A stretch of DNA of 64,000 bases from Pedobacter sp. ASV12 (GCF_016429155.1 NZ_JAELUC010000001.1:62001-126000), one strand, 5' to 3'. Shown: positions 52,433 to 61,694, numbered from the stretch's first letter. Program-made: numbers and translations. Notes: generated from the sequence alone by a model not told the origin.

Positions 52433-53836
52433 CTACCCCAAATCAAACTCCTGGTGCCTGTCTGGAATTTCTACGCTTTGGTAACCTTTGGCCAATATCT
52501 TCTCCCTAAAGATCTGTTGTACATCATAATCGCCGTGCACCAGGAATATTTTTTTCACTTTTTGCGGGTCTTGCTTGGCTATAAAGCGCAACAGGTCTTC
52601 GTAATCGCCGTGCGCGCTCATCGACTGGATGCTGCTTACATCAGCTACTACCTTAAACCGCTCGCCAAAAATACTGACCTCTTTAGCCCCACTCTTTAGG
52701 CGTCCGCCCAACGAATTAGGCTCGCAATATCCCACCATCAAAATGGTATTTTTCTGGTTGCCGATATTGTTTTTGATATGGTGCTTTACCCTCCCCGCCT
52801 CGGCCATACCTGAAGCCGAAATAATGATGCAAGGATCCGGATTGCTATTAAGTGCCTTCGATTCTTCTACATCTTCTACATAATGTAGGTTTTTAAAATC
52901 GAAGGGTTCGTCGTCTACTTTCAGCACATTGAGCACCTCCTGATTATAGCCTTCGGCGTGTTCTTCTACAATTTGAGTGGCCTTAGCCGACAACGGGCTA
53001 TCTACATAAACCTTTACATCCGGCAATTTGCCTTCCAGATCGAGGTTGTTTAAAATATAAAGCAACTCTTGCGTACGGCCCACGCTAAATGCCGGAATGA
53101 TTACCTTGCCTCTTTTCTGCACACAGGTTTCGAGTATCACCTTAAGCAGGGCCTCTTTGGTGGGCTGTGCGTCTTTATGCAAACGGTCGCCATAGGTAGA
53201 TTCCAGCAAGATGTAATCGGCCTGTGGAAATTCCTGTGGTGCCCTCAGCAACAAGTCGCCATACTGGCCCACATCGCCACTAAAGCTGAGCTTGGTTGTT
53301 TTTCCGTTTTCCCGGATAGTGAGGTGCACCGAAGCACTGCCGATGATATGACCTGCGTCAATAAACTGCACGCTTACGTCGTCGGTAAGGCGGGTTTCGG
53401 TGTGGTAATCAACCGCCACAAAATAATCCATGGCTTTAAGCACGTCTTCCTCTTCATAAAGCGGCTGTTCTAAAGGCAAGCCCCTTTGTTGCAGTTTTTT
53501 GTTCTTATACTTCAAATCGCCGGCTTGTATCTTGGCCGAATCGAGCAACAAGATCTTGCTCAGCTCTTTGGTGGCTTGCGTACCAAAAATCACGCCCTTA
53601 AAACCTTGGGCAATCAAGCGCGGGATAAGTCCGCTATGATCGATATGCGCATGAGAAAGGACCAGGAAATCGACCGAAGCAGCGTCAAAGCCAAAATTTT
53701 CGTTCAGTTCTTCCGTCTCCTGCCCCATGCCCTGAAACATGCCACAATCTAACAATATCTTTATCCCATTGTTAAGGGTAACCAGGTGTTTGCTGCCGGT
53801 TACGTTACGGGCCGCGCCATGAAAAGCTATTTTCAT
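52433..53836 (-). CDS. Metallo-beta-lactamase/beta-CASP RNA-processing hydrolase
   Basis: This 467-residue enzyme of the beta-CASP group (CPSF73/RNase J-like, the bacterial YSH1-type proteins) has motif 2 SHAHIDHSG (about residues 59-67), motif 3 FIDAGHIIGSASV and motif 4 SFSGDVGQYGDLLL. The beta-CASP insertion with RGKVIIPAFSVGRTQELLYI is followed by the RNA-specificity domain (SASGMAEAGRVKHHIKNN, VHGDYDVQQIFREKI). Metal ligands look complete. The N-terminal FHGAARNVTGSKHL is characteristic. It is cytoplasmic and probably an endo- or exoribonuclease. It faces the BlaI operon, sharing a 155-base control region. Confidence 0.94.
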   Translation of the reverse strand: MKIAFHGAARNVTGSKHLVTLNNGIKILLDCGMFQGMGQETEELNENFGFDAASVDFLVLSHAHIDHSGLIPRLIAQGFKGVIFGTQATKELSKILLLDSAKIQAGDLKYKNKKLQQRGLPLEQPLYEEEDVLKAMDYFVAVDYHTETRLTDDVSVQFIDAGHIIGSASVHLTIRENGKTTKLSFSGDVGQYGDLLLRAPQEFPQADYILLESTYGDRLHKDAQPTKEALLKVILETCVQKRGKVIIPAFSVGRTQELLYILNNLDLEGKLPDVKVYVDSPLSAKATQIVEEHAEGYNQEVLNVLKVDDEPFDFKNLHYVEDVEESKALNSNPDPCIIISASGMAEAGRVKHHIKNNIGNQKNTILMVGYCEPNSLGGRLKSGAKEVSIFGERFKVVADVSSIQSMSAHGDYEDLLRFIAKQDPQKVKKIFLVHGDYDVQQIFREKILAKGYQSVEIPDRHQEFDLG

Positions 53837-53885
53837 AAAAATTGTAAATTATTTTTCCAATATTAGAAAATAATAGACGAAAAGT

Positions 53886-53917
53886 TTTGTAAACTAATAT
53901 ATTAGTTTTAAGTTTAG
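53886..53917 (+). promoter_or_regulatory. Probable BlaI-operon promoter with palindromic operator in the spacer
   Basis: TTTG (53887-53890), a 19-base spacer and TAAGTTTA (53910-53917, one mismatch to TAnnTTTG) form a Bacteroidota-type promoter. The spacer is almost entirely the 18-bp perfect palindrome AAACTAATATATTAGTTT (53892-53909), and a further ATTAGTA half-site lies at 53924-53930. Its position 75-100 bases before the BlaI-family gene suggests an autoregulatory repressor site. Confidence 0.65.
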
Positions 53918-53991
53918 TTAAAATTAGTATAGATGTTGTTTAAAATGACTTAGCTCCTATTGTAAACAAACAACAAAACACAACAATTATC

Positions 53992-54369
53992 ATGGAAATA
54001 AAAGATTTAACGAAGGCAGAGGAACAGATCATGCAAATTGTATGGCAATTAGACAAGGCATTTGTAAAAGAGGTGATGGATTATTTGCCAGAGCCGAAAC
54101 CGGCCTACAACACGGTCTCTACCATTATTCGTATTCTTGAGGTAAAGGGCTTTATTGGCCACGAAGCCTTTGGCAAGGCGCACAAATACTACCCTTTAAT
54201 CAGCAGGGAGGAATACAAGCGCCACGCCACCGAAAAACTACTGGGCAACTATTTCGAGAACTCGGTAGAAAGTATGTTCTCTTTCTTCGTCAAAGAAGAA
54301 AAACTCGACCTGAGCGATGTTGACGAGATCCTAAAAATGATCAACAAATTTAAAAATAGGCCAAAATGA
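53992..54369 (+). CDS. BlaI/MecI/CopY-family transcriptional repressor
   Basis: This 125-residue winged-helix repressor begins LTKAEEQIMQIVWQLDKAFV (residues 5-24), followed by the recognition-helix region PAYNTVSTIIRILEVKGFIG (about 38-57) and a C-terminal dimerisation helix (SFFVKEEKLDLSDVDEILKM). BlaI repressors are inactivated by cleavage triggered by the partner M56 protease. The partner gene overlaps it by four bases (ATGA). The likely operator is the palindrome at 53892-53909. No beta-lactamase gene follows, so the regulated output is the TonB-type operon itself rather than classical resistance. Confidence 0.93.
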   Translation: MEIKDLTKAEEQIMQIVWQLDKAFVKEVMDYLPEPKPAYNTVSTIIRILEVKGFIGHEAFGKAHKYYPLISREEYKRHATEKLLGNYFENSVESMFSFFVKEEKLDLSDVDEILKMINKFKNRPK

Positions 54370-56363
54370 GTTGGGCGCATTATCTCTTGCAGGTAAACAT
54401 TTACCTGGTTATTTTTTACTGCTTCTACAGGCTGCTGCTCGATAAGGAAACTTATTTTGTATTGAACCGCATCTACCTGATCGGTTCTGGCCTGCTTTCG
54501 CTGGGCATTCCGTTTATGCGCTTCGAATGGTTCAGCCAACAAGAAGTAAGCCGTCATATTTACGTGGGCGTAGACCAGCTGAACAGCTTGGTAGCCCAGG
54601 TAACCATACTGGATGACCAGGCTGCAAAATTTAACTGGGGTACTTTTATCGTATCTGTTTATTTGTTGGGGATTTTGTTCTTTCTAGGCCGATTTGTATT
54701 TCAGCTATTGGCCGTCCGCAAGCTCTTTAGCAGCATCAGCAAGGGCACCGCTTTTTCTTTCTTCAGAAAAAAAGTGGTTTCGACCGACCTGCCCGAAATA
54801 GCCACGGTAAGCCTGCACGAAGACATCCACATTAAGCAGCTCCACACCGTTGATGTGCTTTTCTTTGAACTGTTAGGCATTTTTACTTGGTTCAACCCCA
54901 TTATTTATGCTTACAAATACACGGTAAAAAACATACATGAATTTTTGGCCGACGAAGCCGCAGCCAAATTTCAGGGCGACAAGGAAACCTATTCGTTGCT
55001 TTTGCTGAGCCAGGCCTTCGGCGTAAGGCCCAATACGCTTACCAATGGCTTTTTAACCAAATCGCTGATCAAAAAACGCATCTTTATGTTGCACAAGGAG
55101 CGGTCTAAAAAAACAGCCATTCTTAAATATGGCCTGTTTGTGCCACTTTTTTCGCTCACTTTGGTCTTGTCTTCGGCTACCATCCGTAAAAACAACAAGA
55201 TTTTAGCCGTGGCCCAGCAAATTCCGCTGAACGATGCCAAGGCTGTGGTTGGCCAGCTGATCCAGGCTCCCTTAAGCGTTGTCAACCTTGCCCCGCCACC
55301 CCCGCCAGATTCTACCGTTAAAACAACAGCCGTAATTGTAAACCAGTTTATGGAGCCGGCTACTGCGCCAGTTGAAAATACCGATAATAGCGGCGCCTCG
55401 CTAAACTCGTTTTTCAGGTATTTGTCAGAACGGGTAAAATATCCGGCCACCGCCATCCAAAAAAAGATCCAAGGTAATGTGGTGGTTAATTTTAGTGTAA
55501 TCAATGGTAAGCTGCAGAATGTTTTGGTACAGAACGAAATCGGCGAAGGCTGCGAAGAAGAGGTGATGCAAACTTTGTTAAACTACGACGATTTGCTGCA
55601 AAAAGATGGAAAATACAGCCTCAAAGTAACCTTTAAACTCGATGGCGCGACCAGCAAAATGCTTAACGAAGAAGCCAACAATCCAGCAGACTATACGCCA
55701 ATCAATTTGTTTATCCAAGCTGCCGCTCCTAAAGAAAAAGAACCTGAAGAAGCTAAGCCCGAAGACAAGACGATCTACAATTTCGTGACCTTGGAGAACC
55801 CGCCAAGCTATCCGGGTGGCGTGAACAAATTTTATGAGTTCTTGGCCAAAAACATCAAATACCCAACCCAGGCCATCGAAAACGATATCCAAGGCAATGT
55901 ATTTGTTTCCTTTACTGTAGAAAAAGACGGTTCTTTAAGTGATATTAGATTAGACCGCCGACTGGGCTTTGGTACCGACGAAGAAGCCATCCGCGTACTC
56001 AAGCTCAGCAAAAATTGGAACCCTGGCACGCAGAACGGCAAAGCGGTAAGGGTTAAGTATAACATTCCGATCAAATTTGCCTTGGATGCCGGCAAAAGAG
56101 AAAAAATTTCGCCGAAAAGCATGGCCATCCGCTTAAAGGGGCTTCCCGAAAAAGATGCGCCATTGGTTGTACTTGATGGCGAAATCAAAGAATATGCTGC
56201 ATTGAAAGACATCGACGCCAGCACCATCAAAAGCGTAGATGTACTCAATTCGGCAAGTGGCGTGGCCCTGTACGGAAAAGTGGCTGAAAACGGCGCGCTC
56301 CTGATTACTTCGAAACAACAAAAAATACCAAAAGTAACTGCTACCCTGATTAACAGAAATTAA
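54366..56363 (+). CDS. M56 (BlaR1-like) metallopeptidase fused to TonB-C and plug-like domains
   Basis: This 665-residue membrane protein has four hydrophobic segments (about residues 5-24, 38-52, 92-116 and, after the protease site, 255-272). The zinc site is HEDIH (151-155) with the distal Glu/Asp in HEFLADEAA (191-199). Beyond the membrane domain come one diverged and one clear TonB C-terminal domain (VKYPATAIQKKIQGNVVVNF; IKYPTQAIENDIQGNVFVSF). The last 70 residues resemble a TonB-plug motif (LVVLDGEIKEYAALK, ASGVALYGKVAENGALLITS). No penicillin-binding sensor is present, unlike BlaR1. It probably senses an envelope signal and cleaves the BlaI-like repressor encoded by the overlapping upstream gene. 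Confidence 0.9.
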   Translation: MSWAHYLLQVNIYLVIFYCFYRLLLDKETYFVLNRIYLIGSGLLSLGIPFMRFEWFSQQEVSRHIYVGVDQLNSLVAQVTILDDQAAKFNWGTFIVSVYLLGILFFLGRFVFQLLAVRKLFSSISKGTAFSFFRKKVVSTDLPEIATVSLHEDIHIKQLHTVDVLFFELLGIFTWFNPIIYAYKYTVKNIHEFLADEAAAKFQGDKETYSLLLLSQAFGVRPNTLTNGFLTKSLIKKRIFMLHKERSKKTAILKYGLFVPLFSLTLVLSSATIRKNNKILAVAQQIPLNDAKAVVGQLIQAPLSVVNLAPPPPPDSTVKTTAVIVNQFMEPATAPVENTDNSGASLNSFFRYLSERVKYPATAIQKKIQGNVVVNFSVINGKLQNVLVQNEIGEGCEEEVMQTLLNYDDLLQKDGKYSLKVTFKLDGATSKMLNEEANNPADYTPINLFIQAAAPKEKEPEEAKPEDKTIYNFVTLENPPSYPGGVNKFYEFLAKNIKYPTQAIENDIQGNVFVSFTVEKDGSLSDIRLDRRLGFGTDEEAIRVLKLSKNWNPGTQNGKAVRVKYNIPIKFALDAGKREKISPKSMAIRLKGLPEKDAPLVVLDGEIKEYAALKDIDASTIKSVDVLNSASGVALYGKVAENGALLITSKQQKIPKVTATLINRN

Positions 56364-56372
56364 AACTAGGAT

Positions 56373-57086
56373 ATGAAAAAACTTGTGGCCTCATCGCTAT
56401 TTGCGATGCTCATGATTTGTTCTTTTCAAAACTGGGCACAAAACGTGACCAATTGGGATGCATTTTACCGCTATCTGTCCACCAAAATAAGCTACCCTGC
56501 CGAAGCCAGAACCGAGCTGCTACAGGGCGACAACATCATTACCTTTAACCTGGACAAGGGAATAGTAAAAAAAATAAATGTACAGAACCAGTTGAGTACC
56601 AAAACAGACTTGGAAGTGGTGAACCTCATCTTGGCCTACCCGGCATTTAAACCGTCTCAAAACGGAAGCTATGCCATTCGTACTTCGTTTAGGTTGCAAG
56701 GCTCCAACAGCACAATCATTAACCAGGATGCCCAAATGCCTACCGGCTTTAAGGCGCTCAGCACCATCAATATCAGTGCCATGGCTCCCACAATCGCCAA
56801 TGCGCCAAAAAACGGCAAAAACATCGAATTTAGAGGCGAAAATGGCACCCGCATTGTTTTGAGAAACTCGAATGGCCAAAGTGCCGGTCAACCTTTGTAT
56901 GTAATTGATGGCAAGACAGTCGAAGATTTTGAAATGGCAACGCTTTCTCCAGAAAGCATAGACAGCGTACAGATCCTCAAAAGCTTGTCTGCCGTAGCCT
57001 TATATGGCAAAGCTGCCGAGAATGGCGTCATTGTGATTACCACCAAAAAATACGCTTCAGAAAAGACCAAAAAAACAGCAAACTAA
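56373..57086 (+). CDS. Exported protein with diverged TonB-C and plug-like domains
   Basis: This 237-residue protein has a signal peptide (LVASSLFAMLMICSFQNWAQ). Residues 25-115 look like a diverged TonB C-terminal domain (FYRYLSTKISYPAEARTELL, then IIKING-like KGIVKKINVQNQ). The C-terminal 65 residues carry the plug-like motif PLYVIDGKTVEDFEMATLS, SVQILKSLSAVALYGKAAEN and GVIVITTKKYA. There is no transmembrane anchor or Pro-rich linker, so it is not an energy transducer of the usual kind. It repeats the C-terminal module of the M56 protein encoded nine bases upstream. Function unknown. Confidence 0.85.
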   Translation: MKKLVASSLFAMLMICSFQNWAQNVTNWDAFYRYLSTKISYPAEARTELLQGDNIITFNLDKGIVKKINVQNQLSTKTDLEVVNLILAYPAFKPSQNGSYAIRTSFRLQGSNSTIINQDAQMPTGFKALSTINISAMAPTIANAPKNGKNIEFRGENGTRIVLRNSNGQSAGQPLYVIDGKTVEDFEMATLSPESIDSVQILKSLSAVALYGKAAENGVIVITTKKYASEKTKKTAN

Positions 57087-57098
57087 ACCCAAAAACAT

Positions 57099-57869
57099 AT
57101 GAAAAAACCGATTTTCTCATCGCTATTTGCGGTGTTGCTGCTCATCTTATGCCTCAACGAAACGAAAGCGCAAGACGAAAAGATATACAACTTTGTCAGC
57201 ATGCAGCATCCGCCAACCTATCCGGGAGGCATAGCCGCGCTCTACAAATTCTTAGGCCAAAACATCCAATACCCTAAAGAAGCAGCGGCCAAAAACATAC
57301 AAGGCAATGTATTGGTGTCTTTTATGGTTAACAAGGATGGCTCGGTTTCAGACATCAAGGTGGACAGGAAAATTGGCGGTGGCACAGACGAAGAGGCCGT
57401 CAGGGTATTAAAAATGATGAAGAAATGGACCCCGGGCACCGAAAACGGAAAAGCCGTAAAAGTAGCCTATAAAATGCCGGTTAAATTTACTTTGGATAAA
57501 GCTACAAATGGCAAACCAGCGCTAGGCAATAACCAAGACAAGGTAGCGGACAACGAGCCAAAAACGAAAAACCTGCCAAGCTATCCCGATGGCATACAAG
57601 CACTTTATAAGTTTTTGGGCCAAAACATCAAATATCCTAAAGAAGCGGTTGCCAAGAATATACAGGGCAATGTATTTGTATCATTTATGGTAGAAGCCGA
57701 TGGCAGCATTAAAGATATTAAGGTGATGAAGGGAATTGGTGGTGGCGCCGACGAGGAAGCCGTTAGGGTAGTAAAGCTGATGAAGAAATGGAACCCCGCC
57801 GAGAAAGATGGAGAGCCTGTAAGATCTGCTTATAGCCTGCCGATTAAGTTTACTTTAGCCGCCAAATAA
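57099..57869 (+). CDS. Exported protein with two TonB C-terminal domains
   Basis: This 256-residue protein has a signal peptide (FSSLFAVLLLILCLNETKAQ) and then two near-identical TonB-C modules. Module 1 (about residues 40-130) has YPGGIAALYKFLGQNIQYPK and GNVLVSFMVNKDGSVSDIKV. Module 2 (about 163-255) has YPDGIQALYKFLGQNIKYPK and GNVFVSFMVEADGSIKDIKV. The two share most residues, so a recent internal duplication is likely. With a cleavable signal and no membrane anchor it would be a free periplasmic protein able to bind TonB-box peptides. It is 12 bases after the preceding gene and ends the operon, with a terminator at 57930. Confidence 0.9.
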   Translation: MKKPIFSSLFAVLLLILCLNETKAQDEKIYNFVSMQHPPTYPGGIAALYKFLGQNIQYPKEAAAKNIQGNVLVSFMVNKDGSVSDIKVDRKIGGGTDEEAVRVLKMMKKWTPGTENGKAVKVAYKMPVKFTLDKATNGKPALGNNQDKVADNEPKTKNLPSYPDGIQALYKFLGQNIKYPKEAVAKNIQGNVFVSFMVEADGSIKDIKVMKGIGGGADEEAVRVVKLMKKWNPAEKDGEPVRSAYSLPIKFTLAAK

Positions 57870-57929
57870 ATCAAGACTGAGGCAAGAGCTAAAGCCGTGT
57901 CAATTACCGGCTATCATAAACCAAACAAA

Positions 57930-57955
57930 AAACCCCGGCCTAATGGTTGGGGTTT
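57930..57955 (+). terminator. Terminator-like hairpin after the BlaI/TonB operon
   Basis: AAACCCCGGCC pairs with GGTTGGGGTTT (two G-U pairs) around TAAT; the T run after the stem is short (TTT CTCGTTTC). Reasonable position 61 bases after the last stop. Confidence 0.7.
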
Positions 57956-58011
57956 CTCGTTTCATATTTGTTCTCCTTTGTCTCGGATAACTAAATCTAA
58001 TCATTTTTTTG

Positions 58012-58050
58012 CAAAAAAGCAAATCAGTTTCCAGTTCTCTGTAAACTGAT
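58012..58050 (-). terminator. Terminator of the sdhCAB operon
   Basis: On the minus strand ATCAGTTT and AAACTGAT (arms at 58043-58050 and 58023-58030) form an 8-bp hairpin with a 12-base loop. It is followed by a T-rich tract (TTGCTTTTTTGC), 37 bases after the sdhB stop. Confidence 0.65.
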
Positions 58051-58086
58051 AAGCCGTCGGCTTTCGACTGCAAACTGGCCGCCGAA

Positions 58087-58857
58087 CTATCCTTCTTCCT
58101 CGCTAATGAACTTAGCGGCGTAAAAATCTCTGTTCATGCGCGCAATGTTCTCTAAAGAAATTCCTTTAGGGCATTCAGCCTCGCAGGCACCGGTATTGGT
58201 ACAGTTGCCAAAGCCTTCGGCATCCATTTGCGCCACCATGCCTTGTACACGTTTGTAGCGCTCTGGCTGGCCTTGCGGCAATAAAGCCAACTGCGAAATC
58301 TTAGCCGACACAAAAAGCATAGCCGATGCATTTTTACAGGTCGCTACACAGGCCCCGCAGCCGATACAGGCCGCCGCTTCGAAAGCGGCATCAGCCTGCG
58401 CTTTCGGAATAGGCAGGTTATTGGCATCTTGTGCATTGCCTGTATTGACCGAAATAAAGCCTCCAGCGGCAATAACGCGGTCGAAAGCGGATCTGTCTAC
58501 GGTTAAATCCTTGATCACCGGAAACGCCTTCGCTCTCCATGGTTCTACCACAATGGTGTCGCCATCTTTAAAAGAACGCATGTGGAGCTGGCAAGTGGTA
58601 ATGCCCTCTTTTGGTCCGTGCGGCCTGCCGTTGATAAACATCGAACACATACCACAAATACCTTCGCGACAGTCGTGATCAAACACGATAGGCTCTTCGC
58701 CTTTATTGATCAGATTCTCGTTCAAAACATCGAACATCTCCAAAAACGACATGTCTGGAGAGATATCGGCCACTTTATAATCGACCAATTGTCCTTTGGT
58801 TTTGTTGTTTTTCTGACGCCAAACCTTTAGCGTTAAGTTCATATTTCCTGTACTCAT
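58087..58857 (-). CDS. sdhB: Succinate dehydrogenase / fumarate reductase iron-sulfur subunit
   Basis: This 256-residue subunit starts at the ATG at 58857 ([17 protein letters not shown]); Met6 is an alternative start and the longer frame to 58911 adds an unlikely N-terminus. It has [2Fe-2S] ligands Cys63, Cys68 and Cys71 in [10 protein letters not shown] with Cys89. The C-terminal ferredoxin-like part has [11 protein letters not shown] and [14 protein letters not shown] for the [4Fe-4S] and [3Fe-4S] clusters. It passes electrons between the flavoprotein and the haem b subunit at the cytoplasmic face. It is the last gene of sdhC-sdhA-sdhB, separated from sdhA by 128 bases that contain an inverted repeat. 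Confidence 0.96.
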   Translation of the reverse strand: MSTGNMNLTLKVWRQKNNKTKGQLVDYKVADISPDMSFLEMFDVLNENLINKGEEPIVFDHDCREGICGMCSMFINGRPHGPKEGITTCQLHMRSFKDGDTIVVEPWRAKAFPVIKDLTVDRSAFDRVIAAGGFISVNTGNAQDANNLPIPKAQADAAFEAAACIGCGACVATCKNASAMLFVSAKISQLALLPQGQPERYKRVQGMVAQMDAEGFGNCTNTGACEAECPKGISLENIARMNRDFYAAKFISEEEG

Positions 58858-58883
58858 TTTATTAGTATTGAGTATTGGGTACT

Positions 58884-58983
58884 GCGTATTGAGTTTCCTC
58901 TTAACGCTCATACACGTTACTGTTTATGATTCTTTTCTTAGCCTCGAACAAACGCACATCGCTATACGCTTATCTCAATACGC
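58884..58983 (-). other. Inverted repeat in the sdhA-sdhB intercistronic region
   Basis: GCGTATTGAG (58884-58893) and CTCAATACGC (58974-58983) are perfect 10-bp arms 80 bases apart. The left arm sits in a run of related words (GTATTGAGTATTGGGTACTG). In the operon mRNA the right arm lies three bases beyond the sdhA stop. Confidence 0.5.
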
Positions 58984-58985
58984 TA

Positions 58986-60965
58986 CTATTTATAACTTCT
59001 TTGTGCTATTTTAATATTTTCGAATTTCAGTTCTTCTTTGTGCAATTCGAAGGTTCCGTCGCCTTTATTTTCCCAGGCAGCTACATAAGCGTAGTTCTCG
59101 TCGTCGCGCAGGGCTTCTCCGTCTTCGGTTTGGTACTCCTCTCTGAAGTGTCCGCCACAACTTTCGTTACGGTTAAGGGCATCGATACACATCAACTCAC
59201 CTAGTTCAATAAAATCGGCCACACGACCGGCTTTTTCCAGCTCTGGGTTATATTCGTTTACGTCTCCTGGTACGCGTACATCGGCCCAGAAGTCTTTTTT
59301 CAATTGTTGGATTTCTGCAATCGCCGATTTTAATCCTGTTGCATTACGGGCCATGCCACATTTTTCCCACATAATCAGGCCTAGTTTCTTGTGGAAATGG
59401 TCTACCGATTTGGTTCCTTTGATGTTGATCAGCTTGTTGAGCGTATCTCTTACGCTTTGCTCAGCCTCTACAAATGCCGGATGATCTGTTGGAATTGCTT
59501 TTACAGAAATCTCTTTCGACAGGTAAGCGCCAATGGTGTAAGGAAGCACGAAATAGCCGTCTGCCAAACCTTGCATCAATGCCGAGGCACCCAAACGGTT
59601 GGCGCCGTGGTCTGAGAAGTTGGCCTCTCCGGTACAGTACAAACCCGGAACGGTAGTCATCAGGTTATAATCAACCCAAAGGCCACCCATGGTATAGTGA
59701 ACGGCCGGATAGATACGCATCGGCGTTTCATATGGATCTTCGCCAGTAATCTGCTTATACATATCGAACAGGTTACCATACTTCTCTTTGATTACTTCTG
59801 TACCTAAACGCATGCAGGTTTCCTGATCAGGGTTATGGTTACCAGCTTTAGCGGCTTCAATACGGCCATAACGTTCTGTATTGGCTTTGAAATCGAGGTA
59901 AACCGCCAGTTTAGAAGCCCCTACGCCATAACCGGCATCGCAACGCTCTTTGGCAGCTCTCGAAGCCACATCGCGTGGCACCAAGTTACCAAAAGCAGGG
60001 TAACGACGCTCCAGGTAATAATCTCTTTCGTCTTCAGGAATTTCAGAAGCTTTACGGGTATCGTCTTTCTTTTTAGGCACCCAGATCCTGCCGTCGTTAC
60101 GCAACGATTCGGACATCAAAGTCAGTTTCGACTGGTGATCGCCAGAAACCGGGATACAGGTTGGGTGGATTTGCGTGTAGCATGGATTGGCAAAGAAAGC
60201 ACCTTGTTTGTTGGCTTTCCAGGCCGCGGTTACATTGCTGCCCATGGCGTTGGTAGAAAGGAAGAACACGTTTCCGTAACCTCCAGTTCCTAAAACAACC
60301 GCATGGCCGAAGTGACGCTCCAATTCGCCGGTAATCAGGTTACGAGCGATAATTCCACGTGCCTTGCCGTCAATCTTAACCACTTCCAACATTTCGTGGC
60401 GGGTAAACATTTCTACTTTACCCATCCCAATTTGGCGCTCTAAAGCACTGTAGGCGCCCAAAAGCAATTGCTGTCCAGTTTGGCCAGCGGCATAAAAAGT
60501 TCTTTGTACCTGTGTACCGCCAAAAGAACGGTTATCTAACAAGCCACCATATTCTCTGGCCAAAGGCACGCCTTGAGCCACGCATTGGTCGATGATGTTG
60601 GCACTTACCTCTGCCAAACGGTGCACGTTGGCTTCGCGGGCACGGTAATCGCCACCTTTAATGGTGTCATAAAACAAGCGGTAAGTGCTATCGCCGTCGT
60701 TCTGATAGTTCTTGGCGGCGTTGATACCACCTTGAGCCGCAATAGAGTGCGCCCTACGAGGCGAGTCCTGAAAACAGAAGCATTTTACTTTGTAGCCCAT
60801 TTCGGCCAAAGTAGCGGCGGCCGAAGCACCTGCCAAGCCCGAACCTACTACAATTACTTCTAAGCTTCTTTTGTTAGAAGGGTTAACCAAGGCTACAGAC
60901 GATTTGTATTTAGTCCATTTGCTGGTCAATTCTCCCTCAGGTATATTTGAATTTAATGCTGACAT
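58986..60965 (-). CDS. sdhA: Succinate dehydrogenase / fumarate reductase flavoprotein subunit
   Basis: This 659-residue subunit has a FAD-binding Rossmann motif [20 protein letters not shown] (about residues 38-57). The FAD-linking region is [17 protein letters not shown], with the His of the HSIAAQGG motif as flavin attachment site. The substrate-binding region runs [37 protein letters not shown] and [14 protein letters not shown], and ends [20 protein letters not shown]. It oxidises succinate to fumarate in the citric acid cycle. Length and order match the Bacteroidota/Bacillus-type three-subunit complex. It follows sdhC by 30 bases. Confidence 0.97.
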   Translation of the reverse strand: MSALNSNIPEGELTSKWTKYKSSVALVNPSNKRSLEVIVVGSGLAGASAAATLAEMGYKVKCFCFQDSPRRAHSIAAQGGINAAKNYQNDGDSTYRLFYDTIKGGDYRAREANVHRLAEVSANIIDQCVAQGVPLAREYGGLLDNRSFGGTQVQRTFYAAGQTGQQLLLGAYSALERQIGMGKVEMFTRHEMLEVVKIDGKARGIIARNLITGELERHFGHAVVLGTGGYGNVFFLSTNAMGSNVTAAWKANKQGAFFANPCYTQIHPTCIPVSGDHQSKLTLMSESLRNDGRIWVPKKKDDTRKASEIPEDERDYYLERRYPAFGNLVPRDVASRAAKERCDAGYGVGASKLAVYLDFKANTERYGRIEAAKAGNHNPDQETCMRLGTEVIKEKYGNLFDMYKQITGEDPYETPMRIYPAVHYTMGGLWVDYNLMTTVPGLYCTGEANFSDHGANRLGASALMQGLADGYFVLPYTIGAYLSKEISVKAIPTDHPAFVEAEQSVRDTLNKLINIKGTKSVDHFHKKLGLIMWEKCGMARNATGLKSAIAEIQQLKKDFWADVRVPGDVNEYNPELEKAGRVADFIELGELMCIDALNRNESCGGHFREEYQTEDGEALRDDENYAYVAAWENKGDGTFELHKEELKFENIKIAQRSYK

Positions 60966-60995
60966 TATATTTAGCTTTATTCGTCCAAAATTATT

Positions 60996-61694
60996 TTAAA
61001 AACTCCATCCAAAGTAGATTGCAATTGGCATCAGTGCAAAAAGCAACGGAACGATGATCGAGAACCAAACACCAAGGGTTTTGATGATCGGCGTATATTT
61101 TTTATGGTTCCAGCCCAAAGTTTGAAAGGCCGAAGCAAAACCATGCAACAGGTGATAAGCCAATGAGATCATGGCCAATACGTAAAGCACCACGCGCCAT
61201 GGCTGACTAAATTTGGCATGCATCACCGCATATAAATCTTCGTGGCCTGCGGCATCTAGTGGCGTACCGCCATTAAATTGCTCGATACCGGTAAAGCGCG
61301 AAACCACCCAGAAATCAGACAAGTGCACAATCAGGAACATGAGCAACAAGGTGCCCAACAAACCCATGGACCGCGAATACCATTTGCTGTTGGCATTGCC
61401 ATTGTTGTAGGCATATTTTTCAGGACGGGCGGCCTGGTTTTGAAAGGTTAATCTGGCGCCCTGTACAATATGCAAAAGCAAGCCTGCCATCAAAACAACT
61501 TCCATAGCCCTGATGATCCAGTTAGTGGCCATAAAATGTGCGCCTTCGTTAAACAGTACACCGGTATTGTCAAAAAACACAAAAGCGTTTAAGAAACAGT
61601 GAACCACTAAAAAAGAGATTAAAAACAGGCCTGTGATGCCCATTATTAGTTTTTTTCCTATAGAAGAGGAAAAAGCATTTGCGATACTACCCAT
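60996..61694 (-). CDS. sdhC: Succinate dehydrogenase cytochrome b558 subunit
   Basis: This 232-residue membrane anchor has five helices, beginning IGKKLIMGITGLFLISFLVV (about residues 12-31) with haem-ligand-type His in VVHCFLNAF, LLLHIVQGARLTFQ, FLIVHLSDFW and SLAYHLLHGFASAFQ. It is the single large cytochrome b subunit of the B. subtilis-type dihaem complex, linking the iron-sulfur subunit to menaquinone. It is the first gene of the operon; a -7 element TACTTTTG lies 27 bases upstream and would give a leader of about 20 bases. Confidence 0.95.
   Translation of the reverse strand: MGSIANAFSSSIGKKLIMGITGLFLISFLVVHCFLNAFVFFDNTGVLFNEGAHFMATNWIIRAMEVVLMAGLLLHIVQGARLTFQNQAARPEKYAYNNGNANSKWYSRSMGLLGTLLLMFLIVHLSDFWVVSRFTGIEQFNGGTPLDAAGHEDLYAVMHAKFSQPWRVVLYVLAMISLAYHLLHGFASAFQTLGWNHKKYTPIIKTLGVWFSIIVPLLFALMPIAIYFGWSF

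Noticed and set aside
53992..56363. Classical BlaI-BlaR1 beta-lactam resistance switch
   Set aside because: No penicillin-binding sensor domain in the M56 protein and no beta-lactamase gene in the operon.
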